The position numbers were made by a program, and so were the translations under genes. Below are positions 1-5,513 of a stretch of DNA of 8,457 bases, piece by piece. Numbering within the stretch: position 1 is the stretch's first letter; every line of letters begins with the position of its first letter. This stretch comes from Stenotrophomonas sp. UBA2124 (GTDB lineage: Bacteria; Pseudomonadota; Gammaproteobacteria; Xanthomonadales; Xanthomonadaceae): positions 1 to 8,457 of the forward strand of contig DCXY01000009.1 of the NCBI GenBank assembly GCA_002329155.1, in the 5' to 3' direction. The notes beneath the pieces were generated by a model. The model was not told the DNA's origin. It saw nothing but the letters and a program-made list of their open reading frames with translations, and did no database searches.

Positions 1-70
1 CCCGGGGGGGGGGGGGCGGGCCGCCGGGGGGGGTGGTGCTCCCCCGCACCCCCCCCCCGAGCCCCCCCCC
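1..70. other. Low-complexity G/C homopolymer at window edge (probable degraded contig end)
   Basis: The first ~31 bases are almost all G and bases 41-70 are almost all C, with hardly any A or T. Ordinary coding sequence begins abruptly at about 71. In the surA frame the only recognisable codon here is GAG at 59-61. It lies three codons before the Arg-His of the SurA domain, as the Glu does in the E. coli SurA stretch TEVHARHIL, but the three codons between read CCC-CCC-CCC. That pattern fits true bases being miscalled as C while the reading frame is kept. It is most simply a sequencing or assembly end artefact and should not be read as biology. Confidence 0.75.
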
Positions 71-550
71 CGCCACATCCTGGTGCGCATCACCGACCAG
101 GTGGACGAAGCTGCCGCCAAGGCCAAGGCTGAAACCCTGCGCGCGCGCATCAACGGCGGTGCCGACTTCCAGGCCGTGGCCAAGGAGTCCTCCGACGACG
201 CCAACAGCCGTGGCCAGGGCGGTGACCTGGGCTGGTTCCCGGCCGATGCATTCGGCCCGGACTTCGGCAAGCAGGTTGAAGGCGTGGCCGATGGCGGCGT
301 GACCGCACCGTTCCGCACCGATGCCGGCTGGCATATCGTGCAGCGCGTAGCCACGCGCCAGAGCGACGTGACCGACGACAACCAGCGCGCGCAGATCCGT
401 GACCAGATCGGCCGCCGCAAGCTGGACGAGGAATACAACCGCTTCCTGCAGGAACTGCGTGGCGAAGCCTACGTCAGCTTCCGCAGCGGCGACCGCGCCG
501 AGGGCACCGCCGATCCGGCCGCGGCCCCGGCCGAGCCGGCCAAGCCCTGA
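2..550 (+). CDS. surA: Periplasmic chaperone/peptidyl-prolyl isomerase SurA, 3' part only
   Basis: SurA escorts unfolded outer-membrane proteins through the periplasm to the BAM complex. Only the C-terminal ~159 residues are readable (from about base 71). They hold most of the second parvulin domain: RHILVRI at its start, the SRGQGGDLGWF signature, and the closing APFRTDAGWHIVQRV. A charged helical segment with YNRFLQELRGEAYVSF follows, matching the C-terminal SurA helix and strand that pack on the core. The N-terminal core and first parvulin domain lie outside the window. The GTG at 83 is inside the domain and is not a real start; the frame stays open to base 2, but codons before 71 are unreliable. 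After the usual SurA end there is a ~20-residue Ala/Pro-rich tail ending AAPAEPAKP. The stop lies 3 bp before pdxA, as expected for the lptD-surA-pdxA-rsmA cluster. Confidence 0.93.
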   Translation, partial: PGGGGRAAGGGGAPPHPPPEPPPRHILVRITDQVDEAAAKAKAETLRARINGGADFQAVAKESSDDANSRGQGGDLGWFPADAFGPDFGKQVEGVADGGVTAPFRTDAGWHIVQRVATRQSDVTDDNQRAQIRDQIGRRKLDEEYNRFLQELRGEAYVSFRSGDRAEGTADPAAAPAEPAKP

Positions 551-553
551 TCC

Positions 554-1534
554 ATGCTTCCCCAGCTCGCTCTGGTTCCGGGCGAGCCCTCCGGGATCGG
601 CCCGGAACTGTGCATCCGCCTTGCCCAACAGCCGCGCAGTGACTGCCGGCTGTTGACGTTTGCGGACCCGCAAACACTGCAGGCCGCCGCCGAGGCACTC
701 GGCCTGCCCCTGCGCCTGCTGCCTGAAGAGGCCGATGCCAGCCAGCCCGGCGACCTGCGCCTGCGCACGCTGGCCAATGCGGTGCCCAGCCGGTTCGGCC
801 AGCCCGATCCACGCAACGCACCGGCGGTGATCGGCGCCCTGCTCGCCGCCGGGCAGGCCTGCCTGGACGGGGAGCTGGACGGCGTGGTCACCGGCCCGGT
901 GCACAAAGCCGTCATCAATGAAGGCGGCATCGCCTACAGCGGCACCACCGAACTGCTGGCCCACCAGGCCGGTGTCGAGGTGGTGATGATGCTGGCCAAT
1001 GACATCGTGCGCGTGGCCCTGGCCACCACCCACCTGCCGTTGCGCGAGGTGGCCGATGCCATCACCGCCGACAGCCTTCGCAAGGCCATAAGCACCACGC
1101 ACCAGGCGCTGCGCCGCGATTTCGGCCTGGCCCAGCCGCGCATCGCCGTGCTCGGCCTGAACCCCCATGCTGGCGAAGATGGCCACCTGGGCCGCGAAGA
1201 GCTCGACCTGGTCATTCCCCTGCTGCAGCAACTGCGCAGCGAGGGCATGGACCTGATCGGCCCCCTGCCGGCTGACACCGCTTTCCTGCCGGCGAAACTG
1301 GCCGGTTTCGACACGGTGCTGGCCATGTACCACGACCAGGGCCTGCCGGTACTCAAGTACAGCGGCTTCGAGCAGGCCACCAACATCACCCTGGGCCTGC
1401 CCTACCCGCGCGTGGCGGTGGACCATGGCACCGCCCTGGACCTCGCAGGCCGTGGCGTGGCCGACCCCTCCAGCCTGTTCGCCGCCACCGCGCTGTGCGC
1501 CAGGCTGGCGGCACAACGTAAAATCAGTGCATGA
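554..1534 (+). CDS. pdxA: 4-hydroxythreonine-4-phosphate dehydrogenase PdxA
   Basis: PdxA oxidises 4-phosphohydroxy-L-threonine with NAD(P)+; the product is used by PdxJ to make pyridoxine 5'-phosphate (DXP-dependent vitamin B6 pathway, cytoplasm). The 326 aa are full length. Visible landmarks are the N-terminal LALVPGEPSGIGPEL, TGPVHKAVINEGG (113-125), TTHLPLREVADAIT (158-171), GLNPHAGEDGHLG (201-213), MYHDQGLPVLKYSGF (258-272) and VDHGTALDLAGRG (289-301). His160, His205 and His260 align with the three metal ligands of the E. coli enzyme (H166, H211, H266), and Lys268, Asn277 and Arg286 with its substrate contacts. One contact differs: the His-Thr pair of E. coli (GHTEF) is Thr131-Thr132 here. 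The ATG follows the surA stop by 3 bp with no clear Shine-Dalgarno, so translation is probably coupled. The stop overlaps the rsmA start in ATGA. Confidence 0.96.
   Translation: MLPQLALVPGEPSGIGPELCIRLAQQPRSDCRLLTFADPQTLQAAAEALGLPLRLLPEEADASQPGDLRLRTLANAVPSRFGQPDPRNAPAVIGALLAAGQACLDGELDGVVTGPVHKAVINEGGIAYSGTTELLAHQAGVEVVMMLANDIVRVALATTHLPLREVADAITADSLRKAISTTHQALRRDFGLAQPRIAVLGLNPHAGEDGHLGREELDLVIPLLQQLRSEGMDLIGPLPADTAFLPAKLAGFDTVLAMYHDQGLPVLKYSGFEQATNITLGLPYPRVAVDHGTALDLAGRGVADPSSLFAATALCARLAAQRKISA
1519..1524 (+). promoter_or_regulatory. Candidate -10 box for a leaderless rsmA transcript
   Basis: TAAAAT (5 of 6 matches to TATAAT) lies at the 3' end of pdxA, followed by exactly 6 nt (CAGTGC) and then the rsmA ATG. 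Transcription would therefore start at or next to the A of the ATG. There is no convincing -35 (the position 17 bp upstream reads TGCGCC) and no Shine-Dalgarno ahead of rsmA. This is an inference from spacing and composition only. Confidence 0.35.
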
Positions 1535-2343
1535 ATTCCTCACATCCCCCGCGCGCCGGCGCCGGCTTCACCGCGCCAGCGAAAAAGCAGCTGGGCCAGC
1601 ACTTCCTTGCCGACACGCATTACGTCGAAAAGATCGTAATGGCGGTCAACCCGAAGGACGGCGACCGCCTGGTCGAGATCGGCCCGGGCCAGGGCGCCAT
1701 CACCTTCCCGCTGCTGCGCCGCCACCCGAAGCTGACGGTCATCGAGTTCGACCGCGACCTGATCGCACCGCTCACCGCCGCTGCCGCACCGCTGGGCGAA
1801 CTGAGCATCGTCCACCGCGACGTGCTGCAGGTTGATTTCACTGAATTGGCACAGGGCGGAAAGATCCGCCTGGTCGGCAACCTGCCCTACAACATCTCCT
1901 CGCCGATCCTGTTCCACGCGCTGGAACACGCGGCCGCGATCTCCGACATGACCTTCATGCTGCAGAAGGAAGTGGTGGACCGAATGGCGGCGGGCCCGGG
2001 CAGCAAGGTCTATGGCCGCCTGAGCGTGATGCTGCAGGCGTGGTGCCAGGTGACCTCGCTGTTCGTCGTGCCACCGGGCGCATTCAGGCCGCCGCCGAAG
2101 GTGGATTCGGCCGTGGTGCGGCTGGTGCCACGTGACCCGGCCACGGTGGACATCCAGGACCCGCAGCGTTTCGCCGAGGTGGTGAAGGCCGCCTTCGGCC
2201 AGCGCCGCAAGACCCTGCGCAACGCTCTCAACGGCGTCATCGATGAAGCCGGTTTCGCTGCGGCCGGCGTGCGCAGCGATGCGCGTGCCGAACAGCTCGA
2301 AGTGGCCGATTTCATCCGCCTTGCCAATGTGCCGCGCCCCTGA
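1531..2343 (+). CDS. rsmA: 16S rRNA (adenine1518-N6/adenine1519-N6)-dimethyltransferase RsmA (KsgA)
   Basis: RsmA uses S-adenosylmethionine to dimethylate two adjacent adenines in the 3'-terminal hairpin of 16S rRNA, a late checkpoint in 30S assembly; loss of it gives kasugamycin resistance. The 270 aa match the family length. Visible motifs are KKQLGQHFL (18-26), the SAM-binding EIGPGQG (49-55), acidic residues in EFDRD (72-76), the catalytic NLPYNISSP (117-125), and PPGAFRPPPKVDSAV (181-195). The C-terminal FGQRRKTLRNAL lies in the rRNA-binding domain. About 15 extra residues precede the first conserved motif. The ATG overlaps the pdxA stop by 4 bp (ATGA), indicating coupling, but a -10-like TAAAAT 6 nt upstream suggests an additional leaderless transcript. 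Confidence 0.97.
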   Translation: MNSSHPPRAGAGFTAPAKKQLGQHFLADTHYVEKIVMAVNPKDGDRLVEIGPGQGAITFPLLRRHPKLTVIEFDRDLIAPLTAAAAPLGELSIVHRDVLQVDFTELAQGGKIRLVGNLPYNISSPILFHALEHAAAISDMTFMLQKEVVDRMAAGPGSKVYGRLSVMLQAWCQVTSLFVVPPGAFRPPPKVDSAVVRLVPRDPATVDIQDPQRFAEVVKAAFGQRRKTLRNALNGVIDEAGFAAAGVRSDARAEQLEVADFIRLANVPRP

Positions 2344-2380
2344 GCGCGGCACCTGCGCAATCCGATCACCTGCTTTTGCT

Positions 2381-2386
2381 TACACT
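2381..2386 (+). promoter_or_regulatory. Candidate -10 box for a leaderless apaG transcript
   Basis: The 49-bp gap between rsmA and apaG contains TTTTGCTTACACT. TACACT (4 of 6 matches to TATAAT, with a TG a few bases upstream like an extended -10) is followed by exactly 6 nt (GCCCCC) and the apaG ATG, the same spacing as at rsmA. No -35 is obvious and the region just before the ATG is pyrimidine-rich with no Shine-Dalgarno. This is an inference; experimental 5' ends would decide. Confidence 0.38.
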
Positions 2387-2392
2387 GCCCCC

Positions 2393-2776
2393 ATGGACGA
2401 TACCCGCCACTACGCGATCGAGATCGAGGTCTCTCCTCGCTTCATCGACGACCAGTCGGCTCCCGAGGACGGGCGCTTCGCCTTCGCCTACACCATCCGC
2501 ATCCATAACAGCGGCAGCGTGCCTGCACGCCTGATCAGCCGGCATTGGCGCATCACCGACGGCGAAGGCCGGGTGGAGCATGTCGATGGCGAAGGCGTGG
2601 TCGGCGAGCAGCCGCGCCTGCGCCCGGGTGAGGAATTCCGCTATACCTCCGGCGTCATGATCGGCACCGAGTACGGCACCATGCAGGGCCACTACGACAT
2701 GCTGGCCGACGACGGCACCGAGTTCGCCGCGCCCATCGCGCCGTTCGTGCTGTCCGTGCCCAGGACGCTGCACTGA
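2393..2776 (+). CDS. apaG: Co2+/Mg2+ efflux-associated protein ApaG (DUF525 fold)
   Basis: ApaG is a small cytoplasmic beta-sandwich (fibronectin-III-like) protein found beside apaH in many proteobacteria. It is linked genetically to Co2+ resistance and Mg2+ efflux, but its biochemical role is unsettled. The 127 aa equal the family length. Visible features are FAYTIRIHNSGSVPARLISR (30-49), HWRITDGEGR, the glycine motif GEGVVG (66-71; family GxGxxG), QPRLRPGEEFRYTSG (73-87) and MQGHYDML. The frame is open for 150 bp upstream, but that part overlaps rsmA and is not family-like; the ATG at 2393 gives the standard N-terminus. No Shine-Dalgarno precedes it. The stop shares one base with the apaH start (TGATG), so apaH translation is probably coupled to it. 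Confidence 0.95.
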   Translation: MDDTRHYAIEIEVSPRFIDDQSAPEDGRFAFAYTIRIHNSGSVPARLISRHWRITDGEGRVEHVDGEGVVGEQPRLRPGEEFRYTSGVMIGTEYGTMQGHYDMLADDGTEFAAPIAPFVLSVPRTLH

Positions 2777-3789
2777 TGGCGACCTGGGCAATCGGCGACC
2801 TGCAGGGCTGCTACGACGTCACCCAGCGGCTGCTGGAAAAGATCAACTTCGACCCTGCCGCCGACAGGCTGTGGTTCTGTGGCGATCTGGTCAACCGCGG
2901 CGGACAGTCGCTGGAAACCCTGCGTCTTGTGCATTCGCTGCGCGAACACAGCGTGGTGGTGCTGGGCAACCATGACCTGTCACTGCTGGCCGTGGGCGCA
3001 CGCACCGAGGAAGAACAGCGCAAGGTCAACCCCGACCTGCAGCGGGTGGTGCTGGCCGAGGACCGCGACGTGCTGCTGGAATGGTTGCGCATGCAGAAGC
3101 TGCTGCACGTGGACCGCGAGCTGGGCTGGATGATGTTCCATGCCGGCCTTGCGCCGAAGTGGACGGTGGCGATGGCCGAGAAGCATGCGCGCGAAGTGGA
3201 GCAGCAGCTGCACGGCAGCGGCTACCGCAAACTGTTCCGCAACATGTACGGCGACAAGCCGTGCTGGTCGCCGGGCCTGAGCGGCTACGAGCGCTCGCGC
3301 GCCATCATCAACATCTTCACCCGCATGCGTTACTGCACGCCGCGCGGGCGCATCGGCATGGAAGACAAGGGCACGCCGGGCACGCAGCCGCAGGGCATGT
3401 ACCCGTGGTTTGAAGTGCCCGGGCGCGTGGAGCGCGAACTGAAGATGGTGTGCGGCCATTGGTCGGCGCTGGGCCTGACCATCACCCAGGGCGTGCACGC
3501 CATCGATACCGGCGCGGTCTGGGGCGGCAAGCTCACCGCGCTGCAGCTGGACTGCGAGGAGCTGCGCGTGGTGCAGGTCGCCGGCCGTGATGTACCCGCC
3601 GTGGTGCCGGGCGCACAGCCGCCACGCAAACCGCAGGGTGAAGCTCGCGGCGAAGGCCGTGGTGAGCCGCGCGGTGACGGCAACAACGGCGAGCGCCGCC
3701 GCGAACCGCGCCGGCGGCCACGCCGTGCCCGCGGTGGGCAGCCCCGTGGTGACACCCCGCCCTCGAACGGAAACCCTCCGGCAGAGTGA
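2776..3789 (+). CDS. apaH: Symmetrical bis(5'-nucleosyl)-tetraphosphatase ApaH with basic RG-rich C-terminal tail
   Basis: ApaH splits Ap4A into two ADP and also removes Np4-type caps from bacterial RNA. It is a calcineurin-like metallophosphoesterase. Visible metal-site motifs are IGDLQGCYD (6-14), CGDLVNRGG (35-43), LGNHDLSLLA (63-72), FHAG (121-124) and CGHW (226-229), plus MYGDKPCWSPGLSG and ITQGVHAIDTGAVWGGKLT. The first motif has Gln where the general family has His (GDxHG); I recall the same GDLQG in Pseudomonas ApaH, so it is not treated as a defect. The catalytic region ends near residue 270, about where the 282-aa E. coli enzyme ends. About 60 more residues follow (278-337), low-complexity and rich in Gly, Arg and Pro (e.g. 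RRREPRRRPRRARGGQPRG). The ATG overlaps the apaG stop by one base, with an AGGA 10 nt upstream. apaH converges on folA. Confidence 0.95.
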   Translation: MATWAIGDLQGCYDVTQRLLEKINFDPAADRLWFCGDLVNRGGQSLETLRLVHSLREHSVVVLGNHDLSLLAVGARTEEEQRKVNPDLQRVVLAEDRDVLLEWLRMQKLLHVDRELGWMMFHAGLAPKWTVAMAEKHAREVEQQLHGSGYRKLFRNMYGDKPCWSPGLSGYERSRAIINIFTRMRYCTPRGRIGMEDKGTPGTQPQGMYPWFEVPGRVERELKMVCGHWSALGLTITQGVHAIDTGAVWGGKLTALQLDCEELRVVQVAGRDVPAVVPGAQPPRKPQGEARGEGRGEPRGDGNNGERRREPRRRPRRARGGQPRGDTPPSNGNPPAE

Positions 3790-3876
3790 GGCCGGGGTGA
3801 TATGGCGCGCGCCCTGGCCATTCCGTGCCACGGGCTTTGCCTGAGCGCGTGCGAATCCGAAGCAACCCCTCCCCAA

Positions 3877-3905
3877 CCCTCCCCTGCGCTGCGCGCAAGG
3901 GAGGG
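3877..3905. terminator. Long GC-rich stem-loop downstream of apaH
   Basis: A 13-bp stem (CCCTCCCCTGCGC pairing with GCGCAAGGGAGGG, one C/A mismatch) closes a 3-nt TGC loop, 88 bp after the apaH stop. No T-tract follows on either strand, so it is not a textbook intrinsic terminator. It could act as an RNA 3'-end barrier or a terminator with a weak U-tract. Confidence 0.4.
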
Positions 3906-3910
3906 AGCAA

Positions 3911-3990
3911 CAGCGGGTTCAAGCGAGGCTTGCAGATTGCCGGGATGCACCCCCTCCCTTTCGCCAAAGGCGAAGGCCGGGAGCGGGTAG
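3911..3990. repeat. Mosaic repeat copy 1
   Basis: An 80-bp unit with the linker at 3911-3949 and a stem-loop at 3958-3976 (TTCGCC-AAA-GGCGAA plus one G-T and one C-G pair). It is close to copy 3 through the linker and stem (differences include TTC/GTC, ATT/ATC and CAC/CGC); the bases after the stem differ. Confidence 0.8.
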
Positions 3991-4072
3991 CAGCGGGTTC
4001 AAGCGAGCGGCTTACAGATCGCCGAGATGCACCCCCTCCCTTTCGCCGAAGGCGAAGCTGGGGAACGAACAA
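3991..4072. repeat. Mosaic repeat copy 2 (most diverged)
   Basis: An 82-bp unit with a 2-bp insertion in the linker (GAGCGGCTTACAG instead of GAGGCTTGCAG) and loop GAA instead of AAA. The perfect 6-bp stem TTCGCC/GGCGAA (4042-4056) is kept, but outer pairing is lost. Confidence 0.8.
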
Positions 4073-4141
4073 CAGCGGGGTCAAGCGAGGCTTGCAGATC
4101 GCCGGGATGCGCCCCCTCCCTTTCGCCAAAGGCGAAGGGGA
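4073..4141. repeat. Mosaic repeat copy 3
   Basis: A linker nearly identical to copy 1 leads into the strongest TTCGCC-type stem-loop of the block (4117-4141), after which the sequence runs into the right inverted arm rather than another linker. Confidence 0.8.
4117..4141. terminator. Stem-loop downstream of folA (repeat copy 3 hairpin)
   Basis: An 11-bp stem (TCCCTTTCGCC with GGCGAAGGGGA, one T-G wobble when read on the plus strand) closes an AAA loop, 41 bp beyond the folA stop in the folA reading direction. There is no following U-tract on either strand. It is a candidate 3'-end structure for the lgt-thyA-folA message, not a confirmed terminator. Confidence 0.4.
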
Positions 4142-4182
4142 TGGCTGGGGAGGGGTAACGCTCTTATCGCCTCAACCCACCC

Positions 4183-4722
4183 TCAACGCCGCACGTAATG
4201 CACGAACCGGAACGCGAACGCATGCCGCGCATCTACCGCATGCAGCTCGCTGTCCACTTCCCGCCACATCGCAGGATCGACCTCAGGAAAATGCGTATCA
4301 GCCTGCACCTCGGCATCCACCCAGGTCAGGTACAGGTCGGTGGCCTGCCCCAGCAACAGGCGATAGATTTCGCCGCCACCAATCACGCAGAGCTCCTCGG
4401 CACCTTCCTCAGCCACGACGGCCAACGCCTCATCCAACGTCGCCACCGCACGCATGCCAGCGAACGGCACCTGCCCACTACGTGTCAGCACCAGATTGGT
4501 CCGCCCCGGCAGCGCGCGGCCGAGTGACTCGGCGGTCTTGCGCCCCATCAGGATCGGCTTGCCCAGAGTGAGCGCCTTGAAGTGCCGGAAGTCGTCCGGC
4601 AGGTGCCACGGCATCGCATTGTCCTGGCCGATGCCACGGTGGCGATCCAGCGCGGCAATCAACGAAATCCGGGGGCCAGGTGTTCCCGCCTTCCCGGCCT
4701 CCGATTCCCGCACCTCACTCAT
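4183..4722 (-). CDS. folA: Dihydrofolate reductase FolA
   Basis: FolA reduces dihydrofolate to tetrahydrofolate with NADPH, regenerating the cofactor that ThyA oxidises; it is the trimethoprim target. The 179 aa carry the DHFR landmarks: ISLIAALDRHRGIG (19-32), MPWHLPDDFRHFK (37-49) with Asp44 at the catalytic acid position (E. coli D27), the NADPH-binding MGRKTAESLGRALPGRTN (59-76), VLTRS, and CVIGGGEIYRLLL (112-124). The C-terminus FRFVHYVRR is family-like. The enzyme has ~17 residues (SEVRESEAGKAGTPGP) before the first conserved strand, unlike the short N-terminus of typical DHFRs. The chosen ATG overlaps the thyA stop by 4 bp (ATGA), and no ATG lies nearer the conserved start, so this is the best start. 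The gene ends the lgt-thyA-folA run and converges on apaH. Confidence 0.96.
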   Translation of the reverse strand: MSEVRESEAGKAGTPGPRISLIAALDRHRGIGQDNAMPWHLPDDFRHFKALTLGKPILMGRKTAESLGRALPGRTNLVLTRSGQVPFAGMRAVATLDEALAVVAEEGAEELCVIGGGEIYRLLLGQATDLYLTWVDAEVQADTHFPEVDPAMWREVDSELHAVDARHAFAFRFVHYVRR

Positions 4723-5513
4723 ACCGCCACCGGCGCCTTGATAGCCGGGTGCGGATCGTAGTCATCAATACGGATGTCGTCGAAGCTGAAACCGAACAGG
4801 TCAGTGACCTCCGGGCTCAACCACAACTTCGGCAGCGCGCGCGGCGCACGCGCAAGCTGCTCGCGGGCCTGCTCGTAGTGGTTGGAATACAGATGCGCAT
4901 CACCCAGCGTGTGCACGAAATCACCCACGCCCAGCCCGGTGGCCTGCGCCACCATGTGCGTGAGCAGCGCGTAGCTGGCGATGTTGAACGGCACACCGAG
5001 GAAGATATCGCCGCTGCGCTGGTACAGCTGGCAGCTGAGCTTGCCGTCCACTACATAGAACTGGAACAGGTTGTGACAGGGCATCAGCGCCATCTGCGAC
5101 AGCTCGCCCACGTTCCAGGCACTAACGACCAGCCGGCGCGAATCCGGGTTGCGTTTGATCTCATCCACCAGCCACTGCATCTGGTCGATCTGCTGGCCAT
5201 CGGCCGTCCCCCAGCTGCGCCACTGCTTGCCGTACACCGGCCCCAGGTCGCCATTGGCATCGGCCCATTCGTCCCAGATGCTGACCTTGTTGTCCTTCAG
5301 GTAGGCGATGTTGGTTTCGCCCTTCAGGAACCACAGCAGCTCATGGATGATCGAGCGCAGGTGCAGCTTCTTGGTGGTGACCAGCGGGAAGCCCTGGTTC
5401 AGATCAAAGCGCATCTGCCAGCCGAACACGCTGCGCGTGCCGGTGCCGGTGCGGTCGGATTTCTCGCTGCCGTGTTCCAGCACATGGCCCAGCAGGTCCA
5501 GATATTGCTTCAC
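4719..5513 (-). CDS. thyA: Thymidylate synthase ThyA
   Basis: ThyA methylates dUMP to dTMP using 5,10-methylenetetrahydrofolate, releasing dihydrofolate for FolA. Started at the GTG at 5513 the protein is 264 aa, the same length as the E. coli enzyme, and its key residues fall on the E. coli numbers: Arg21 (SDRTGTGTRS), the nucleophile Cys146 in MALMPCHNLFQF, Arg166 and Asp169 in QLYQRSGDIFLG, Asn177, and His207/Tyr209 in DAHLYSNHYEQ. The frame stays open upstream to 5762, but that part lies over lgt and is not thymidylate-synthase-like. The GTG is supported by a strong Shine-Dalgarno (5517-5527) and a 4-bp GTGA overlap with the lgt stop. The stop overlaps folA (ATGA). The C-terminus APVAV has the hydrophobic ending expected of the mobile C-terminal segment. 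Confidence 0.97.
   Translation of the reverse strand: MKQYLDLLGHVLEHGSEKSDRTGTGTRSVFGWQMRFDLNQGFPLVTTKKLHLRSIIHELLWFLKGETNIAYLKDNKVSIWDEWADANGDLGPVYGKQWRSWGTADGQQIDQMQWLVDEIKRNPDSRRLVVSAWNVGELSQMALMPCHNLFQFYVVDGKLSCQLYQRSGDIFLGVPFNIASYALLTHMVAQATGLGVGDFVHTLGDAHLYSNHYEQAREQLARAPRALPKLWLSPEVTDLFGFSFDDIRIDDYDPHPAIKAPVAV

Larger units (their letters stand above)
3864..4160. repeat. Mosaic repeat: four stem-loops alternating with three near-identical linkers
   Basis: Linkers beginning CAGCGGG(T/G)TCAAGCGAG start at 3911, 3991 and 4073 (spacing 80 and 82 bp). Each continues through a CAGAT(T/C)GCCG(G/A)GATGC segment into a C-rich run and a TTCGCC-(A/G)AA-GGCGAA stem-loop. A fourth, divergent stem-loop (3877-3905) precedes the first linker. 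Linkers 1 and 3 contain the small inverted repeat CAAGC-GAG-GCTTG; in linker 2 a 2-bp insertion leaves AAGC/GCTT, so the stem is kept. The block is bounded by inverted arms: AACCCCTCCCCAACCCTCCC at 3864-3883 and a diverged inverse (GGGGATGGCTGGGGAGGGGT) at 4137-4156. The layout resembles REP/BIME-type elements but lacks a GTAG-headed palindrome like the SMAG repeats described in S. maltophilia. Possible roles are bidirectional termination or 3'-end mRNA protection. Confidence 0.8.
3790..4182. other. Non-coding gap between convergent apaH and folA
   Basis: This 393-bp gap separates the stop codons of two convergent genes. Bases 3790-3863 contain nothing I can name. Bases 3864-4160 hold the mosaic repeat described separately. 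Bases 4161-4182 are a short unremarkable spacer before the folA stop. Several open frames cross the gap on both strands, but the repeats are spaced 80 and 82 bp apart, which shifts frame from copy to copy, so no protein is being conserved. No promoter or RNA gene was recognised. Confidence 0.8.

Noticed and set aside
1540..2352. 270-aa open frame antisense to rsmA
   Set aside because: A high-GC shadow frame: third-position GC bias removes stops on the opposite strand. rsmA carries all family motifs.
2243..2392. Upstream extension of apaG giving a 177-aa protein
   Set aside because: The extra part overlaps rsmA in another frame and is not ApaG-like; the ATG at 2393 gives the normal 127-aa length.
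2799..2807. Gln instead of His in the first metallophosphoesterase motif of ApaH (GDLQG instead of GDVHG)
   Set aside because: All other metal motifs are intact and, from memory, GDLQG also occurs in Pseudomonas and Xanthomonas ApaH, so it is a lineage variant rather than a damaged site.
3981..3995. GGGTAGCAGC near repeat copy 2 as a SMAG-type (GTAG) REP element
   Set aside because: GTAG occurs once, without the adjoining palindrome that defines that family, and is missing from the other copies.
3533..4129. Minus-strand open frame through the repeat block and into apaH
   Set aside because: It also only translates the repeat and then runs antisense through the apaH tail; no family resemblance and no ribosome-binding site.
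3825..4571. Long plus-strand open frame across the apaH-folA gap and into folA, with repeated peptide segments such as LQIAGMHPLPFAKGEG
   Set aside because: The peptide repeats only mirror the DNA repeat. The 80/82-bp spacing puts copy 2 in a different frame, and the 3' half lies antisense over folA, a clear gene.
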